This document shows positions 1 to 8,682 of a stretch of 64,000 nucleotides of DNA, piece after piece. The notes beneath the pieces are model-generated. The model saw only the letters and a list, made by a program, of their open reading frames with translations. It did not search any database and had not been told where the DNA came from. Both the position numbers and the translations under genes were made by a program. The stretch is from assembly GCA_038529265.1 (NCBI GenBank), contig JBCBDX010000001.1, forward strand, positions 186,001-250,000. The letters are read 5' to 3'. This DNA is from JBCBDX01 sp038529265. Its GTDB lineage: Bacteria > Pseudomonadota > Alphaproteobacteria > Rhizobiales > Rhizobiaceae. How positions within the stretch are numbered: position 1 is the first letter of the stretch; the number at the start of each line of letters is the position of its first letter.

Positions 1-1152
1 AGCAATCGGCAAAACGCCAAGCCACTGCGCCACCTGATCGATACGGTCATCGGGGCCGAGTAATAGCAGAACGTCTCCAGCCTTCACTTTGGTGCGCCTG
101 ACACGTTCGCGGGTGCGCCGCCCCTCGCGCGAAATGCCAAGCAACGTTATGCCGTGCCGATAGAGGAGCCGTAGATCCATAGCGGTCCGCCCTGCGATGC
201 GCGATGTTTCCGGCACGACCGCTTCGATCAAGGTCAGGTTTTGTCCGCGCACACCGCCATGTTTTTCAGCGCCCGCAAAATCAAGTCCTGCGGCGCCCAT
301 CAGGGCTTCAATGGCCTTGGGCTCGCCCTCAAGGACGATGAAATCGCCTTTACGCAAAGTCTCGGTGCGTGCAAAGCCAGCCAAACGTTTGCCGTTACGA
401 ACCAAGCCTAAAACGCTGATATCCTGATCGTTTGCAATCGGGTAAAGATCACGAAGCACCGCACCGACAAACTGGCTTTCTTCTCGAACACGTGCTTCGG
501 CGACATAAAGCCCCGCATCCCCCTCGATGGATGGCAGTTCACCGCGCGACGGCAAAAGCCGCCAGCCAATGAACATCACATAAAGGATGCCGATAGAGGC
601 GACGATCAGGCCGACCGGGGTAAAGTCGAACATGGAAAAAGGTTGGCCCAGATTATCGCCGCGATATTGCGCAATGACGATGTTTGGCGGCGTACCGATC
701 AGCGTGATCATGCCGCCGAGAATGGTCGCAAAGGAAAGCGGCATGAGAGTCTTCGACGCAGCGCGCTTGGCCTTTTTAGCCACGTCCAGATCGATGGACA
801 TGAGGAGCGCCAACGCAGCCACATTGTTGATGATGGCCGATAGACCAGCACCGATAACCGAAATGATGCCGATATGAACGGGCAAATTACGGTCAGGCTT
901 CACCGCAACACGCGCGATCAGTTCAATGGCACCGGAGTTCATCAGGCCGCGCGAAACGATCAGCACCAGCGCGATGATAACGACCGCCGGGTGGCCAAAG
1001 CCTGCAAAGGCCGCATCAGCTTTCACAAGGTCAGCAATCACCGCGATGATCAGCGCGGCAAATGCCACGACGTCATAACGCACCTTGCCCCAGATCAGCA
1101 TGGCGAAAACAATACCGAAGAGGCCGAAGAGGATGGTTTGCTCCGTGGTCAT
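1..1152 (-). CDS. SLC13-family permease with TrkA-C domains (3' end cut by window)
   Basis: The reverse strand from 1152 reads without a stop to the window edge, 384 codons. It begins MTTEQTILFGLFGIVF and has several hydrophobic segments. The stretch ISVIGAGLSAIINNVAAL and the later IGTPPNIVIAQY resemble the Asn/Thr-Pro transport signatures of the SLC13/DASS and ArsB/NhaD-like anion permeases. After about residue 205 it turns soluble and carries two RCK_C/TrkA-C-like modules, including EALMGAAGLDFAG and GDVLLLLGPDD. The C-terminal membrane half must lie outside the window. The substrate (sulfate, dicarboxylate or other anion) cannot be told. The start is 15 nt after the stop of the PuuB-like oxidase on the same strand, so co-transcription with the amine genes is plausible. 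Confidence 0.85.
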   Translation of the reverse strand, partial: MTTEQTILFGLFGIVFAMLIWGKVRYDVVAFAALIIAVIADLVKADAAFAGFGHPAVVIIALVLIVSRGLMNSGAIELIARVAVKPDRNLPVHIGIISVIGAGLSAIINNVAALALLMSIDLDVAKKAKRAASKTLMPLSFATILGGMITLIGTPPNIVIAQYRGDNLGQPFSMFDFTPVGLIVASIGILYVMFIGWRLLPSRGELPSIEGDAGLYVAEARVREESQFVGAVLRDLYPIANDQDISVLGLVRNGKRLAGFARTETLRKGDFIVLEGEPKAIEALMGAAGLDFAGAEKHGGVRGQNLTLIEAVVPETSRIAGRTAMDLRLLYRHGITLLGISREGRRTRERVRRTKVKAGDVLLLLGPDDRIDQVAQWLGVLPIA

Positions 1153-1167
1153 GTGCTTCGCCCCAGT

Positions 1168-2463
1168 TCAAAGCCGATCAAGCATTGAGTACCAAGTCAA
1201 AGCCAGCGTCAGCAACGGCTTTCTGAACCGCCGGCCGCCGGGGAAGGGTGGCACTTTCAGCTCTTTAAAGAGATGCAGGCGGTCGCGGTTGCCGCAAACG
1301 GCCTCGGCCCACATTTTACCGGTGAAATTCGAGAGCATGACGCCATGGCCGGAATAGCCGCCCATGGCCGTAATGCCCGGTTCCACTTCGCGCACAAAAG
1401 GTTCGCGTGGCAAAGTGATCCCCACATTGCCGCCCCAAGCATGGGTAATTTCGATATCTTTGAGTTGCGGGTAAATTTCACTCATCTGGCGGCGAATGCC
1501 GTCGATGAACTGGTTCGGTTGCGAAGATGAATAGGCCTCTCGCCCACCAAATAGCAGATGACCTTCGCGCGTCCGGCGGAAATAGCGCACGACAAAACGA
1601 CTATCATCGACGCTGGCTCGATCCGGCAAAATCGTTGCGTCAAACTCACCATCAAGCGGTGGCGTCGCACCTATGAAGGATTGAATAGGCATGACGTGTG
1701 ATGCCATCTTTGTGTTTAGCTTTTCATCGCCATAGGCATTGACCGCCAACAACACACGGCCCGCGGTGACTGTGCCACGATCGGTCTCAACTGCGATGCC
1801 GTCCGCTGCTTTGCGCGTGGTTTTCACCCGCGTGTTTTCAAAGATGGCCACGCCGCGCTCAGCCGTAACTTTCGCAGTGCCGACAATGAGTTTCAGCGGG
1901 TGAATATGACCTGTGTGGCTATCAAAGTTCCCACCAAAATAGCGGGTCGAGCCGATGCGTTCAGCCAGCGTCTTGGCATCCAAATATGTCACATGGGGGT
2001 AGTTGAAGTCATTGGCGATTTGCTCGGCATAGGCTTCATATTCAGAAAGGTAGGAACGTTTGTGCGCGGCAGAATAGTGTCCAGCGACATAGTCGATATC
2101 GATGCCATTTTCTTGGGCAAAGCCAAGCAAATGGGCTTTGGCTTCCTCGGCAAGATCGAACAGAGCGCGTGCACGTTCCAGTCCAAGCGTCTTGGCATGA
2201 TCGGTTGCCCAAGAGCGCTGGCCGGTGTTGAGCTGCCCACCATTGCGCCCCGATGCGCCGTCGCCCAAGCGAGACCCTTCGAGCAGAACAACAGATGCAC
2301 CGAGCTTTGCTGCTTCCGCCGCAGCTGAAAGCCCGGTGAAGCCGCCGCCAATGATGCAGATATCTGCTTTGCGGTCGCCATCCAACTGCGGGTAGATGGG
2401 CCTGTCGCCAACGGTTGCTTCATACCAGGAAAGGCCGGGCGCAATCGGGCTTTGGTGCACCAT
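1168..2463 (-). CDS. puuB: FAD-dependent amine oxidase, PuuB/OrdL-like (gamma-glutamylputrescine oxidoreductase family)
   Basis: A 431-residue protein. A DAO-type Rossmann fold starts near residue 33 with the FAD dinucleotide motif ADICIIGGGFTGLSAA, followed by GASGRNGGQL, which is characteristic of the OrdL/PuuB/glycine-oxidase group. The C-terminal GGYSGHGVMLSNFTGK is the second FAD-contact region of this family. Family knowledge: PuuB oxidises gamma-glutamylputrescine to gamma-glutamyl-aminobutyraldehyde, releasing H2O2. The gene lies 3 nt after a PuuA-like glutamine-synthetase homologue, which supports the role. No PuuC (aldehyde dehydrogenase) or PuuD (hydrolase) is present here, so the substrate could be another gamma-glutamylated or free amine. 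Confidence 0.85.
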   Translation of the reverse strand: MVHQSPIAPGLSWYEATVGDRPIYPQLDGDRKADICIIGGGFTGLSAAAEAAKLGASVVLLEGSRLGDGASGRNGGQLNTGQRSWATDHAKTLGLERARALFDLAEEAKAHLLGFAQENGIDIDYVAGHYSAAHKRSYLSEYEAYAEQIANDFNYPHVTYLDAKTLAERIGSTRYFGGNFDSHTGHIHPLKLIVGTAKVTAERGVAIFENTRVKTTRKAADGIAVETDRGTVTAGRVLLAVNAYGDEKLNTKMASHVMPIQSFIGATPPLDGEFDATILPDRASVDDSRFVVRYFRRTREGHLLFGGREAYSSSQPNQFIDGIRRQMSEIYPQLKDIEITHAWGGNVGITLPREPFVREVEPGITAMGGYSGHGVMLSNFTGKMWAEAVCGNRDRLHLFKELKVPPFPGGRRFRKPLLTLALTWYSMLDRL

Positions 2464-2466
2464 GCG

Positions 2467-3894
2467 CTACACGTTCAACAGCAGATATTCCCGCTCCCAC
2501 GGGCTGATCACCTGCATAAAGGTTTCAAATTCGCCGCGCTTCACACCGGCATAATTGGCAATGAATTCGCGTCCCAAAACCCCGTCAAATGCATCTTCTT
2601 CTTCAAAAAGGGAAGCGGCTTCCAAAAGCCCACGCGGCAGATCCACATCCCCTTCATTCGCCGTTTCGGCGGTCGGGTTCGTCGGAAGGATACCGTTGAC
2701 CATGCCGAGATAACCGCACGCCAGCGAAGCGGCGAGGCCAAGATAGGGGTTGCAGTCAGAACCGGGCAGGCGGTTTTCGATGCGCCGTCCTTGCGCGTCT
2801 GAATTGGGAACCCGCAGCGCCGTCGTGCGATTATCATAGCCCCACGCTGTGTTAACCGGCGCAGCCGCGTCCGGCGTCATCCGCCGGTATGAGTTCACAT
2901 AAGGTGCCATCATCACTAAAGCCTTGGGCAGATAGTGCTGCATACCGCCGATGAATTGACGGAACAATTCATGCTCTGAGCCGTCAAGGTTCGAGAAGAT
3001 GTTCTTGCCCGTCTTCGTATCGATAACCGATTGGTGCACGTGCATCGCGTTGCCAGGTGAACCCTGGATCGGCTTGGCCATGAAGGTGGCGTACATGTCG
3101 TGCTTGAGGGCAGCCTCCCGGATCGTACGCTTGAACATGAACACCTGATCTGCGAGCGCCAGCGGGTCGCCATGGCGCAGATTGATTTCCATCTGCGACG
3201 GGCCTTCTTCATGGATCAACGTATCAATTTCAAGGCCTTGCGCTTCGCAGAAATGGTAGATGTCGTCGATCAACTCATCGAACTCGTTGATGCCTGCAAT
3301 TGAGTAGCTCTGGCCGCTTGTCAGGGGCCGTCCCGAACGACCGGTTGGTGGCTTCAGCGGATAGTCGGGATCGGTATTTTTGGCGACGAGATAAAACTCG
3401 ATCTCTGGCGCAACCACCGGCTGCCAGCCTTTTTCGGCATAGGCGTCAACAACGCGTTTGAGCACTTGGCGCGGTGTTATCCATGATGGGTTGCCGTCTT
3501 GATCCACAAGATCGCAAATCACCTGCGCGGTGGGGTCGCTCTCCCAAGGCACGATAGAAAGTGTCGACAAGTCAGGCATCAGTTTCAGATCCCCGTCGCG
3601 TGGATCATATCGAAACTCACCAGTCTCATCGGGGTATTCGCCAGAAATGGTTTGTCGGAACAATGCAGATGGCAGAGCCAGCGACGTGTTGGAGGTGAAT
3701 TTCGAAGACGGCATCATTTTGCCGCGCGGAACACCGGCAAGGTCTGGCGTGATACATTCAATATCTTCGACCGTGCGCGCAGCAAGCCACGGCCCGGCAT
3801 CGGGCCAAGCTGGCACGCCTCTTATATTCTGCACGGATTTCGGAAGTGCTTTGGATTTGCGCTTCGTCTGTGAAGCTGTCTTGGTCGAGGGCAT
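2467..3894 (-). CDS. puuA: Glutamine-synthetase family protein, PuuA-like (gamma-glutamylpolyamine synthetase)
   Basis: A 475-residue protein with the glutamine-synthetase fold. The catalytic metal-ligand clusters are visible as PEIEFYLV, EEGPSQMEINLRHGDP and the GNAMHVHQS loop, and NRTTALRVP plus GSDCNPYLGLAASL mark the C-terminal active-site strands. The non-canonical N-terminal part and pairing with a PuuB-like oxidase point to ATP-dependent gamma-glutamylation of putrescine or a related amine rather than ammonia assimilation. The ATG is preceded by a good Shine-Dalgarno (AAGGTGA). It is the first gene of a minus-strand unit with the oxidase and probably the SLC13 permease. It is a paralogue of the protein at 6015-7406. 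Confidence 0.87.
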   Translation of the reverse strand: MPSTKTASQTKRKSKALPKSVQNIRGVPAWPDAGPWLAARTVEDIECITPDLAGVPRGKMMPSSKFTSNTSLALPSALFRQTISGEYPDETGEFRYDPRDGDLKLMPDLSTLSIVPWESDPTAQVICDLVDQDGNPSWITPRQVLKRVVDAYAEKGWQPVVAPEIEFYLVAKNTDPDYPLKPPTGRSGRPLTSGQSYSIAGINEFDELIDDIYHFCEAQGLEIDTLIHEEGPSQMEINLRHGDPLALADQVFMFKRTIREAALKHDMYATFMAKPIQGSPGNAMHVHQSVIDTKTGKNIFSNLDGSEHELFRQFIGGMQHYLPKALVMMAPYVNSYRRMTPDAAAPVNTAWGYDNRTTALRVPNSDAQGRRIENRLPGSDCNPYLGLAASLACGYLGMVNGILPTNPTAETANEGDVDLPRGLLEAASLFEEEDAFDGVLGREFIANYAGVKRGEFETFMQVISPWEREYLLLNV

Positions 3895-3980
3895 CGGTCA
3901 CCTTTGATACCGAAAGTTATACCCGCATGTGCTACATTAGCCAAGATCGACCGCCGCCGAACCAATACTATCACTAACGC

Positions 3981-4007
3981 AAAAAAGCCCCGCTTATCGC
4001 GAGGCTT
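3981..4007 (-). terminator. Rho-independent terminator after the 81-aa gene
   Basis: On the minus strand a 9-bp stem (AAGCCTCGC/GCGGGGCTT, one mismatch) with a 5-base loop is followed by six T residues. It lies 34 nt past the stop of the gene at 4041-4286 and separates it from the PuuA-like gene. Confidence 0.8.
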
Positions 4008-4040
4008 ATTCTTGACCGTTACAGACAGGAGAAATTATGC

Positions 4041-4286
4041 TCAGCCCTTGGTGACAATGACCGGGATCAGCAGGTCGCCCCAGTTGCCGTCGCCACCATG
4101 ATGGCGTGCAGAACGGACGAGCTCGACGGAGACACCGGCTTCAACGGCTTTCATGACAGATTGGTTCAACCGGTGCAGATCATTGGCGAGCATACGAATG
4201 GCAGCCTGCTGATCGCCGCCCATAGTTGATGATTGTTCTTCTGCCCGTTCCTTAACGTGGGTTTTGGGGCGCTCATGTTCAGACAT
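4041..4286 (-). CDS. Small conserved hypothetical protein (81 aa)
   Basis: An 81-residue soluble protein beginning MSEHERPKTHVKERAEEQ. It is hydrophilic at the N-terminus and carries a predicted amphipathic helix (AAIRMLANDLHRLNQSVMKAVEAG). It ends GDLLIPVIVTKG. There is no signal peptide or membrane segment. An upstream GGAGAGGAA-like ribosome site and a downstream intrinsic terminator support a real, independently transcribed gene. It is divergent from the ScfR-type regulator, so it could be under that regulator's control. I do not recognise a named family. Confidence 0.75.
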   Translation of the reverse strand: MSEHERPKTHVKERAEEQSSTMGGDQQAAIRMLANDLHRLNQSVMKAVEAGVSVELVRSARHHGGDGNWGDLLIPVIVTKG

Positions 4287-4468
4287 TTTTGTTCCTCTCC
4301 ATTGCGGTTAAGCGCATCTTGGTTGGTCTAACCGAGGCAATTTGGGTATTGCTTCGGCGTTTGCGTGACGCCTAACTCGCATTTGTTGCGTTGCAAAGCG
4401 ACCATCCAAATTGCTGCGGGTTTTTTCGCGTCGCCTTGTCACTTATTTGACATCCACCTTGAGTCGTA

Positions 4469-4484
4469 TTGTAAACTTTGTCAC
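4469..4484. promoter_or_regulatory. Operator-like direct repeat, copy 1, upstream of scfR-type gene
   Basis: The sequence TTGTAAACTTTGTCAC recurs 45 bp downstream as TTGTAAATTTTGTCGA. Two near-identical 16-mers just before the start of an autoregulator-type XRE gene suggest its own binding sites. RamB/ScfR-type regulators are known to bind AT-rich TTTGCAAA-like half-sites. The assignment is inferred. Confidence 0.5.
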
Positions 4485-4513
4485 AAGATTTATGCGTTTA
4501 TGACAGTTGAAAT

Positions 4514-4529
4514 TTGTAAATTTTGTCGA
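4514..4529. promoter_or_regulatory. Operator-like direct repeat, copy 2, upstream of scfR-type gene
   Basis: This is the second copy, TTGTAAATTTTGTCGA, matching copy 1 at 13 of 16 positions. It ends 16 nt before the preferred ATG at 4546 and so overlaps the likely 5' leader, a position suited to repression. Confidence 0.5.
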
Positions 4530-4545
4530 AGGCGAGCCAAATCCC

Positions 4546-5982
4546 ATGGCAGAACAAAAGATTTTCGCAGGGCCACGCATTCGCCGCATCCGCAATCACA
4601 TGGAGCTTACGCAAACTGCCATGGCGGCGGATTTGGGCATTTCGCCGAGCTATTTGAACCTCATTGAGCGAAATCAACGCCCGCTGACAGTGCAGTTACT
4701 GCTCAAACTCGCATCCACTTACAAGGTGGATTTGGACGACCTACAAGGAACTGCTGAAACAACATTGCCGCAACTCAAACAGGTTTTTGCGGACCCGCTT
4801 TTGCAAGGTGAATTGCCGGGCGACAGCGAGTTGGTTGAGCTGTGCGATGCAGCGCCCAACGTCGCCAATGCCATTTTGATGCTCCACCGGGCCTATCGCG
4901 AAGGGTTGGATCGTCTGTCTGACCTCTCCGACATGCTGGCCAAAGAGGGGCGCGAGACGGCCCTTGCTGCTGCGCGACTGCCAATGGACGAGGTGCGTGA
5001 TACGCTGGAAAAACGCGCGAACCACTATCCAAGGATAGAGGAAGAGGCGGAGGCATTCCTGCGACTGCTTGATTGCGGTGATGATTTGCGCGGCGGCTTA
5101 CGCGAGTGGCTGCGTTCTGAGCGCAACATGTCAGTCAAAGTCTTGCCCGTCGCAACCATGCCCAACTGGCGGCGCAAGTTTGATCGCCATTCCAACCGAT
5201 TGTTCGTGTCGGAACGCCTAAGCGCCGCAGATCAATTGCGCGAAATAGCTATGGAAGCCGCTTTGATACGCATGGACGTCGCTATTACTGCGGAAATTGA
5301 AGCGCTGAAATTGTCATCGCATGAAGCAGAGCGACTGATGCGTTTTGAGTTTGCCCGCTATGCCGCTCATGCGCTGATGATGCCGTATGAGGATTTCCTG
5401 AAAGCGTGCGAGCGGTCAAAGTACGATTTGGATGTTCTGCGTGCGCGGTTCTCGGTTTCCTTTGAGCATGTCGCCAACCGCCTTACTACCATGCAACGCC
5501 AGAGCCATCGCGGCATTCCGTTTTTCATGGCCGAGATAGATCATGCAGGGAACCGTTTCCGGCGGGCGGGCGCGCGTGGATATCCTCAAGCCCGATTTGG
5601 CGGGTCATGTCCCAAACTGCCGGTGCATGTTGCGTTCAATCAACCGGGACAAATTTTGGTGGAGGCAGTGCAGATGCCTGACGGGCACGAGTTTTTGGTC
5701 ATCGCACGAACGCTTGATGGGCCCCAAGGCGGCTTTCATGAACGCCCGCGGCATACGGCTGTGCTTTTGGGTTGTGAAATTGCGCACCGCAATGACATCG
5801 TCTACGGCCATGCGCTGCGCAAGGAAACTGAGGACGTGTCGCGCATCGTGGCCACACCGGTTGGCCCTGCGTGCCGGATTTGCGAACGCATTGCTTGCAT
5901 GGCGCGGGCCGAGCCACCCATTACGCGCCCACTTGGTTTGGATGATAGCCAAGTGGGTATGAGCGCTTTCGATTTCGTGTAA
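4546..5982 (+). CDS. ScfR/RamB-type XRE regulator (short-chain fatty acyl regulator family)
   Basis: I chose the ATG at 4546 (478 residues) over an upstream TTG at 4507, because it starts directly with MAEQKIFAGPRIRRIR, the usual N-terminus of this family, and has AAGGCGAG upstream. Residues about 9-65 form an XRE helix-turn-helix (LTQTAMAADLGISPSYLNLIERNQRPL). The middle part contains an IrrE/ImmA-like region in which the zinc HExxH motif is not evident. The C-terminus has the DUF2083-type domain with a CxxC...C pattern (GPACRICERIACMARAEPP). Relatives control acetate, propionate and glyoxylate-cycle genes in response to acyl-CoA. Two operator-like repeats precede it. A glutamine-synthetase homologue follows after 32 bp. 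Confidence 0.85.
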   Translation: MAEQKIFAGPRIRRIRNHMELTQTAMAADLGISPSYLNLIERNQRPLTVQLLLKLASTYKVDLDDLQGTAETTLPQLKQVFADPLLQGELPGDSELVELCDAAPNVANAILMLHRAYREGLDRLSDLSDMLAKEGRETALAAARLPMDEVRDTLEKRANHYPRIEEEAEAFLRLLDCGDDLRGGLREWLRSERNMSVKVLPVATMPNWRRKFDRHSNRLFVSERLSAADQLREIAMEAALIRMDVAITAEIEALKLSSHEAERLMRFEFARYAAHALMMPYEDFLKACERSKYDLDVLRARFSVSFEHVANRLTTMQRQSHRGIPFFMAEIDHAGNRFRRAGARGYPQARFGGSCPKLPVHVAFNQPGQILVEAVQMPDGHEFLVIARTLDGPQGGFHERPRHTAVLLGCEIAHRNDIVYGHALRKETEDVSRIVATPVGPACRICERIACMARAEPPITRPLGLDDSQVGMSAFDFV

Positions 5983-6014
5983 TCTGCGCCGTAATATTTC
6001 TTTGCGAGTCTGTT

Positions 6015-7406
6015 TTGCCTGACCTTAAGCCCGCTGAAATCACCTCCTTTGCAGCCGCATTGGATTACGATGAATACCAAACTTTCATCGCCCGGAACCC
6101 GGATCTGGAAGCGGTTGAGTTCCTGCTCGTAGACCCCAATGGTGTTTTGCGCGGTAAGTGGGCTCCAGCCGCGTCTTTAGAAAAAGCGTTTACGACGGGG
6201 ATCAATTTTCCTCAATCGCTGCACGGTCTGGATGTTTGGGGCAGGGAAGTACCCGCGACCGGCCTTCACATTGAAAGTGGTGATGTGGACGGTTTTTTCA
6301 CGGCGGTTCCGGGCACGCTTAAGATAGTACCCTGGGCAAGTCGTAAAACAGCACAGGTTCTACTGCGCGGCTATTCTGCCGAGGGCGATCTCTTGCGCTT
6401 TGATTGCCGCAACGCGTTAGCGCGCATCACAAAGGCCATGGCCAAACGAGGCCAGTATCCCGTGGTAGCGTTCGAGCTCGAGTTTTATTTGCTTGACCCG
6501 TCTGATGATATGATTTTGGCCACACCCGCACCGGTTGGGTCTGCAACCGGTCCCGATCGCCAACGTATGTATGGGCTGAATCAGTTGGATGAGTTCTCAG
6601 CGTTTTTCGAAGAGCTACGACATGCCGCGAAGGTGCAGGACATACCCATCGACACCATTGTGTCGGAGGCAGCCCCTGGTCAGTTTGAAGTCAACCTGAA
6701 CCATCGCTGCGATCCTTTGCGCGCTGCCGATGAAGCAGTGATGCTGCGCCGTGTCGTTGTGGCGCTGGCGCGCAAGCATGGGCTACGAGCCACCTTTATG
6801 CCCAAACCCTTCATGGAGCATGCCGGGAATGGCATGCACGTACACACCTCTATTATAGATGAACAGGGCAATAACATCTTCGCCTCCAAGTCCGATGGGC
6901 AAGAGGCTCTTGAGGGAGCCGTCGCCGAACTGATCGGCACGATGGCGGAAGGCCTGCTGCTGTTCATCAATTCCTGGAATGGTTTTAGACGCATTCAGCC
7001 GGGTTCTTATGCACCAACACGCGCCATATGGGGCGAGAATAATCGTTCTGTCGCAGTGCGTATTCCCGCATCGCCGCCCAAAGCCCGACGCATCGAACAT
7101 CGTATAGCGGGCGCTGACGCAAACCCTTATCTAGTTATGTGCGCGATCCTCCAAGCGATCTATGACGGACTGGACAAGCGTGCGACACCACCACCGCCAG
7201 TGGCAGGCAATGCCTATGACGACGTGCGCGGAACTGAGCAGCTGCCAACGAGTATGAAAGCTGCGATCAAGCTGATGGATGATGGCGATTTTTGCAAGCG
7301 GGCACTCGGACCGGAACTGACAAAGATTTATGGTGATATCAAACGCGCGGAGACCGAAGCTTTCGAGCAGGAAATTACGCCGCTCGAGCGCACAACATAT
7401 CTTTGA
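6015..7406 (+). CDS. Glutamine-synthetase family protein, second PuuA-like paralogue
   Basis: A 463-residue protein read from a TTG at 6015; there is no ATG near the domain start, and the ribosome site is weak. Glutamine-synthetase hallmarks are FELEFYLLDP, EAAPGQFEVNL, MPKPFMEHAGNGMHVHTS and the C-terminal NRSVAVRIP and AGADANPYLVMCAIL. It differs clearly from the PuuA-like protein at 2467-3894, for example in the N-terminal EFLLVDPNGVLRGKW, so a different amine or amino-acid acceptor is likely. It stands directly upstream of the PotFGHI transporter genes on the same strand, 113 bp from potF, which suggests gamma-glutamylation of the imported polyamine. Exact substrate unknown. Confidence 0.85.
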   Translation: MPDLKPAEITSFAAALDYDEYQTFIARNPDLEAVEFLLVDPNGVLRGKWAPAASLEKAFTTGINFPQSLHGLDVWGREVPATGLHIESGDVDGFFTAVPGTLKIVPWASRKTAQVLLRGYSAEGDLLRFDCRNALARITKAMAKRGQYPVVAFELEFYLLDPSDDMILATPAPVGSATGPDRQRMYGLNQLDEFSAFFEELRHAAKVQDIPIDTIVSEAAPGQFEVNLNHRCDPLRAADEAVMLRRVVVALARKHGLRATFMPKPFMEHAGNGMHVHTSIIDEQGNNIFASKSDGQEALEGAVAELIGTMAEGLLLFINSWNGFRRIQPGSYAPTRAIWGENNRSVAVRIPASPPKARRIEHRIAGADANPYLVMCAILQAIYDGLDKRATPPPPVAGNAYDDVRGTEQLPTSMKAAIKLMDDGDFCKRALGPELTKIYGDIKRAETEAFEQEITPLERTTYL

Positions 7407-7519
7407 TCAGCAAATTTGGCCCACGCGCGAAAGCCTCTTGTGCACCGCCCAAAAGCGCAATAACGTTTTGATCAACGACAGGAATTTACCTGTAGAGTAA
7501 CCATCAATTTGGGAGTTTC

Positions 7520-8620
7520 ATGATGCGTCTCGCCGCTCTTCTTGCGACAACCGCGATCACTGCTTTGGCAGCCACTGGCTTGGCCACAGCGCAGGAACGC
7601 ACGGTCAATATTTACAACTGGTCCGACTATATCGACGAGGACATCCTTACCGAGTTTACCGAAGAAACGGGCATCAAGGTCGTCTATGATGTCTTTGACT
7701 CCAACGAAATCCTCGAAACCAAGTTGCTCGCCGGTGGAACCGGGTACGACATCGTTGTTCCAACGGGCACCTTCTTGGCCAACCAGATCAAGGCAGGTGT
7801 TTTCCAGCCGCTGGACAAAGCCAAGCTTCCTAATCTGGCCAATATGGACCCGGCGATTTCTGAGCGTCTCGCGCTTTATGACCCCGGCAACGAATATGCC
7901 ATCAATTATATGTGGGGCACGACCGGCATCGGTGTGAATGTCGACATGGTCAAGGAGCGTCTTGGCGCAGACGCCAACATGAACACTTGGGACCTGGTGT
8001 TTGATCCTGAGACTGCTGCCAAGCTCGGCGATTGCGGCATCTTCCACTTGGATGCGCCAGCGGAGATGGTCCCAGCTGCGTTAAACTGGCTCGGTGACAA
8101 CCCTGATCTAAAAGACCAGGTAAGTGTCGATAAGGCGAAAGACGCTATGCTGGCCGTGCGTGACACAGTGCGCAAGTATCACTCATCTGAATATATCAAC
8201 GCTCTTGCCAATGGTGATATTTGCGTTGCCGTTGGTTGGTCAGGCGATGTGCTTCAGGCGCGTGATCGCGCCGCCGAAGCCGATGCAGGCGTTAATGTCG
8301 AATACATCATCCCACAGGAAGGCGCATTGATGTGGTTCGATAATATGGCGATCCCTGCGGATGCTCAAAATGTCGAAGAAGCACATATCTTCCTTGATTA
8401 CATTATGCGCGCTGAAGTCATGGCGAAGGCATCCAACTATGTCTACTACGCCAATGGCAATCTGGCTTCCAAGCCGTTGCTGGAAGAGGATGTGATTGGT
8501 GATCCGGCGATTTATCCGGACGATGAAACTATCGCCCGCCTTTACACGGTGACACCCGACAATCCGCGTGAAAAACGAATTTTGAATCGGGCTTGGACAA
8601 CGGTCAAAACCGGTCAGTAA
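7520..8620 (+). CDS. potF: Polyamine ABC transporter periplasmic binding protein (PotF/PotD family)
   Basis: A 366-residue protein with a Sec signal peptide (hydrophobic residues about 3-22, probable cleavage near LATA-QE). The mature start RTVNIYNWSDYIDEDILTEF is the classic opening of the PotD/PotF family, where Trp and Asp residues line the amine pocket. GTGYDIVVPTG and LMWFDNMAIPADA are other family landmarks. It binds putrescine or spermidine in the periplasm and delivers it to the membrane permeases encoded downstream. A GGGAG ribosome site precedes two adjacent ATGs (7520 and 7523). The mRNA hairpin after the stop would make it more abundant than its partners, as is common for binding proteins. 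Confidence 0.93.
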   Translation: MMRLAALLATTAITALAATGLATAQERTVNIYNWSDYIDEDILTEFTEETGIKVVYDVFDSNEILETKLLAGGTGYDIVVPTGTFLANQIKAGVFQPLDKAKLPNLANMDPAISERLALYDPGNEYAINYMWGTTGIGVNVDMVKERLGADANMNTWDLVFDPETAAKLGDCGIFHLDAPAEMVPAALNWLGDNPDLKDQVSVDKAKDAMLAVRDTVRKYHSSEYINALANGDICVAVGWSGDVLQARDRAAEADAGVNVEYIIPQEGALMWFDNMAIPADAQNVEEAHIFLDYIMRAEVMAKASNYVYYANGNLASKPLLEEDVIGDPAIYPDDETIARLYTVTPDNPREKRILNRAWTTVKTGQ

Positions 8621-8633
8621 AAACAAATCAAAC

Positions 8634-8666
8634 GACCCCGTCTTTCACCATGAAGGCGGGGTCTTT
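8634..8666 (+). terminator. Intercistronic hairpin between potF and potG
   Basis: An inverted repeat GACCCCG...CGGGGTC, extended by a wobble pair and a C-G pair to 9 bp, lies 13 nt after the potF stop. It is followed by a short T run (TCTTTCG). It could be a leaky terminator or an mRNA-stabilising structure that raises potF expression relative to potGHI. Confidence 0.6.
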
Positions 8667-8682
8667 CGCATTAGAGGGCGCC

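Noticed and set aside
3904..4101. A 65-codon plus-strand frame between puuA and the 81-aa gene
   Set aside because: It crosses a minus-strand terminator and has Arg/Thr-rich shadow composition without a domain.
7478..7493. ACAGG-N6-CCTGT as an operator before potF
   Set aside because: Five-base arms occur often by chance and nothing else supports it.
8593..8682. A 30-residue N-terminal extension of PotG
   Set aside because: It would start inside potF and cross the intercistronic hairpin; ATG 8683 has its own ribosome site.
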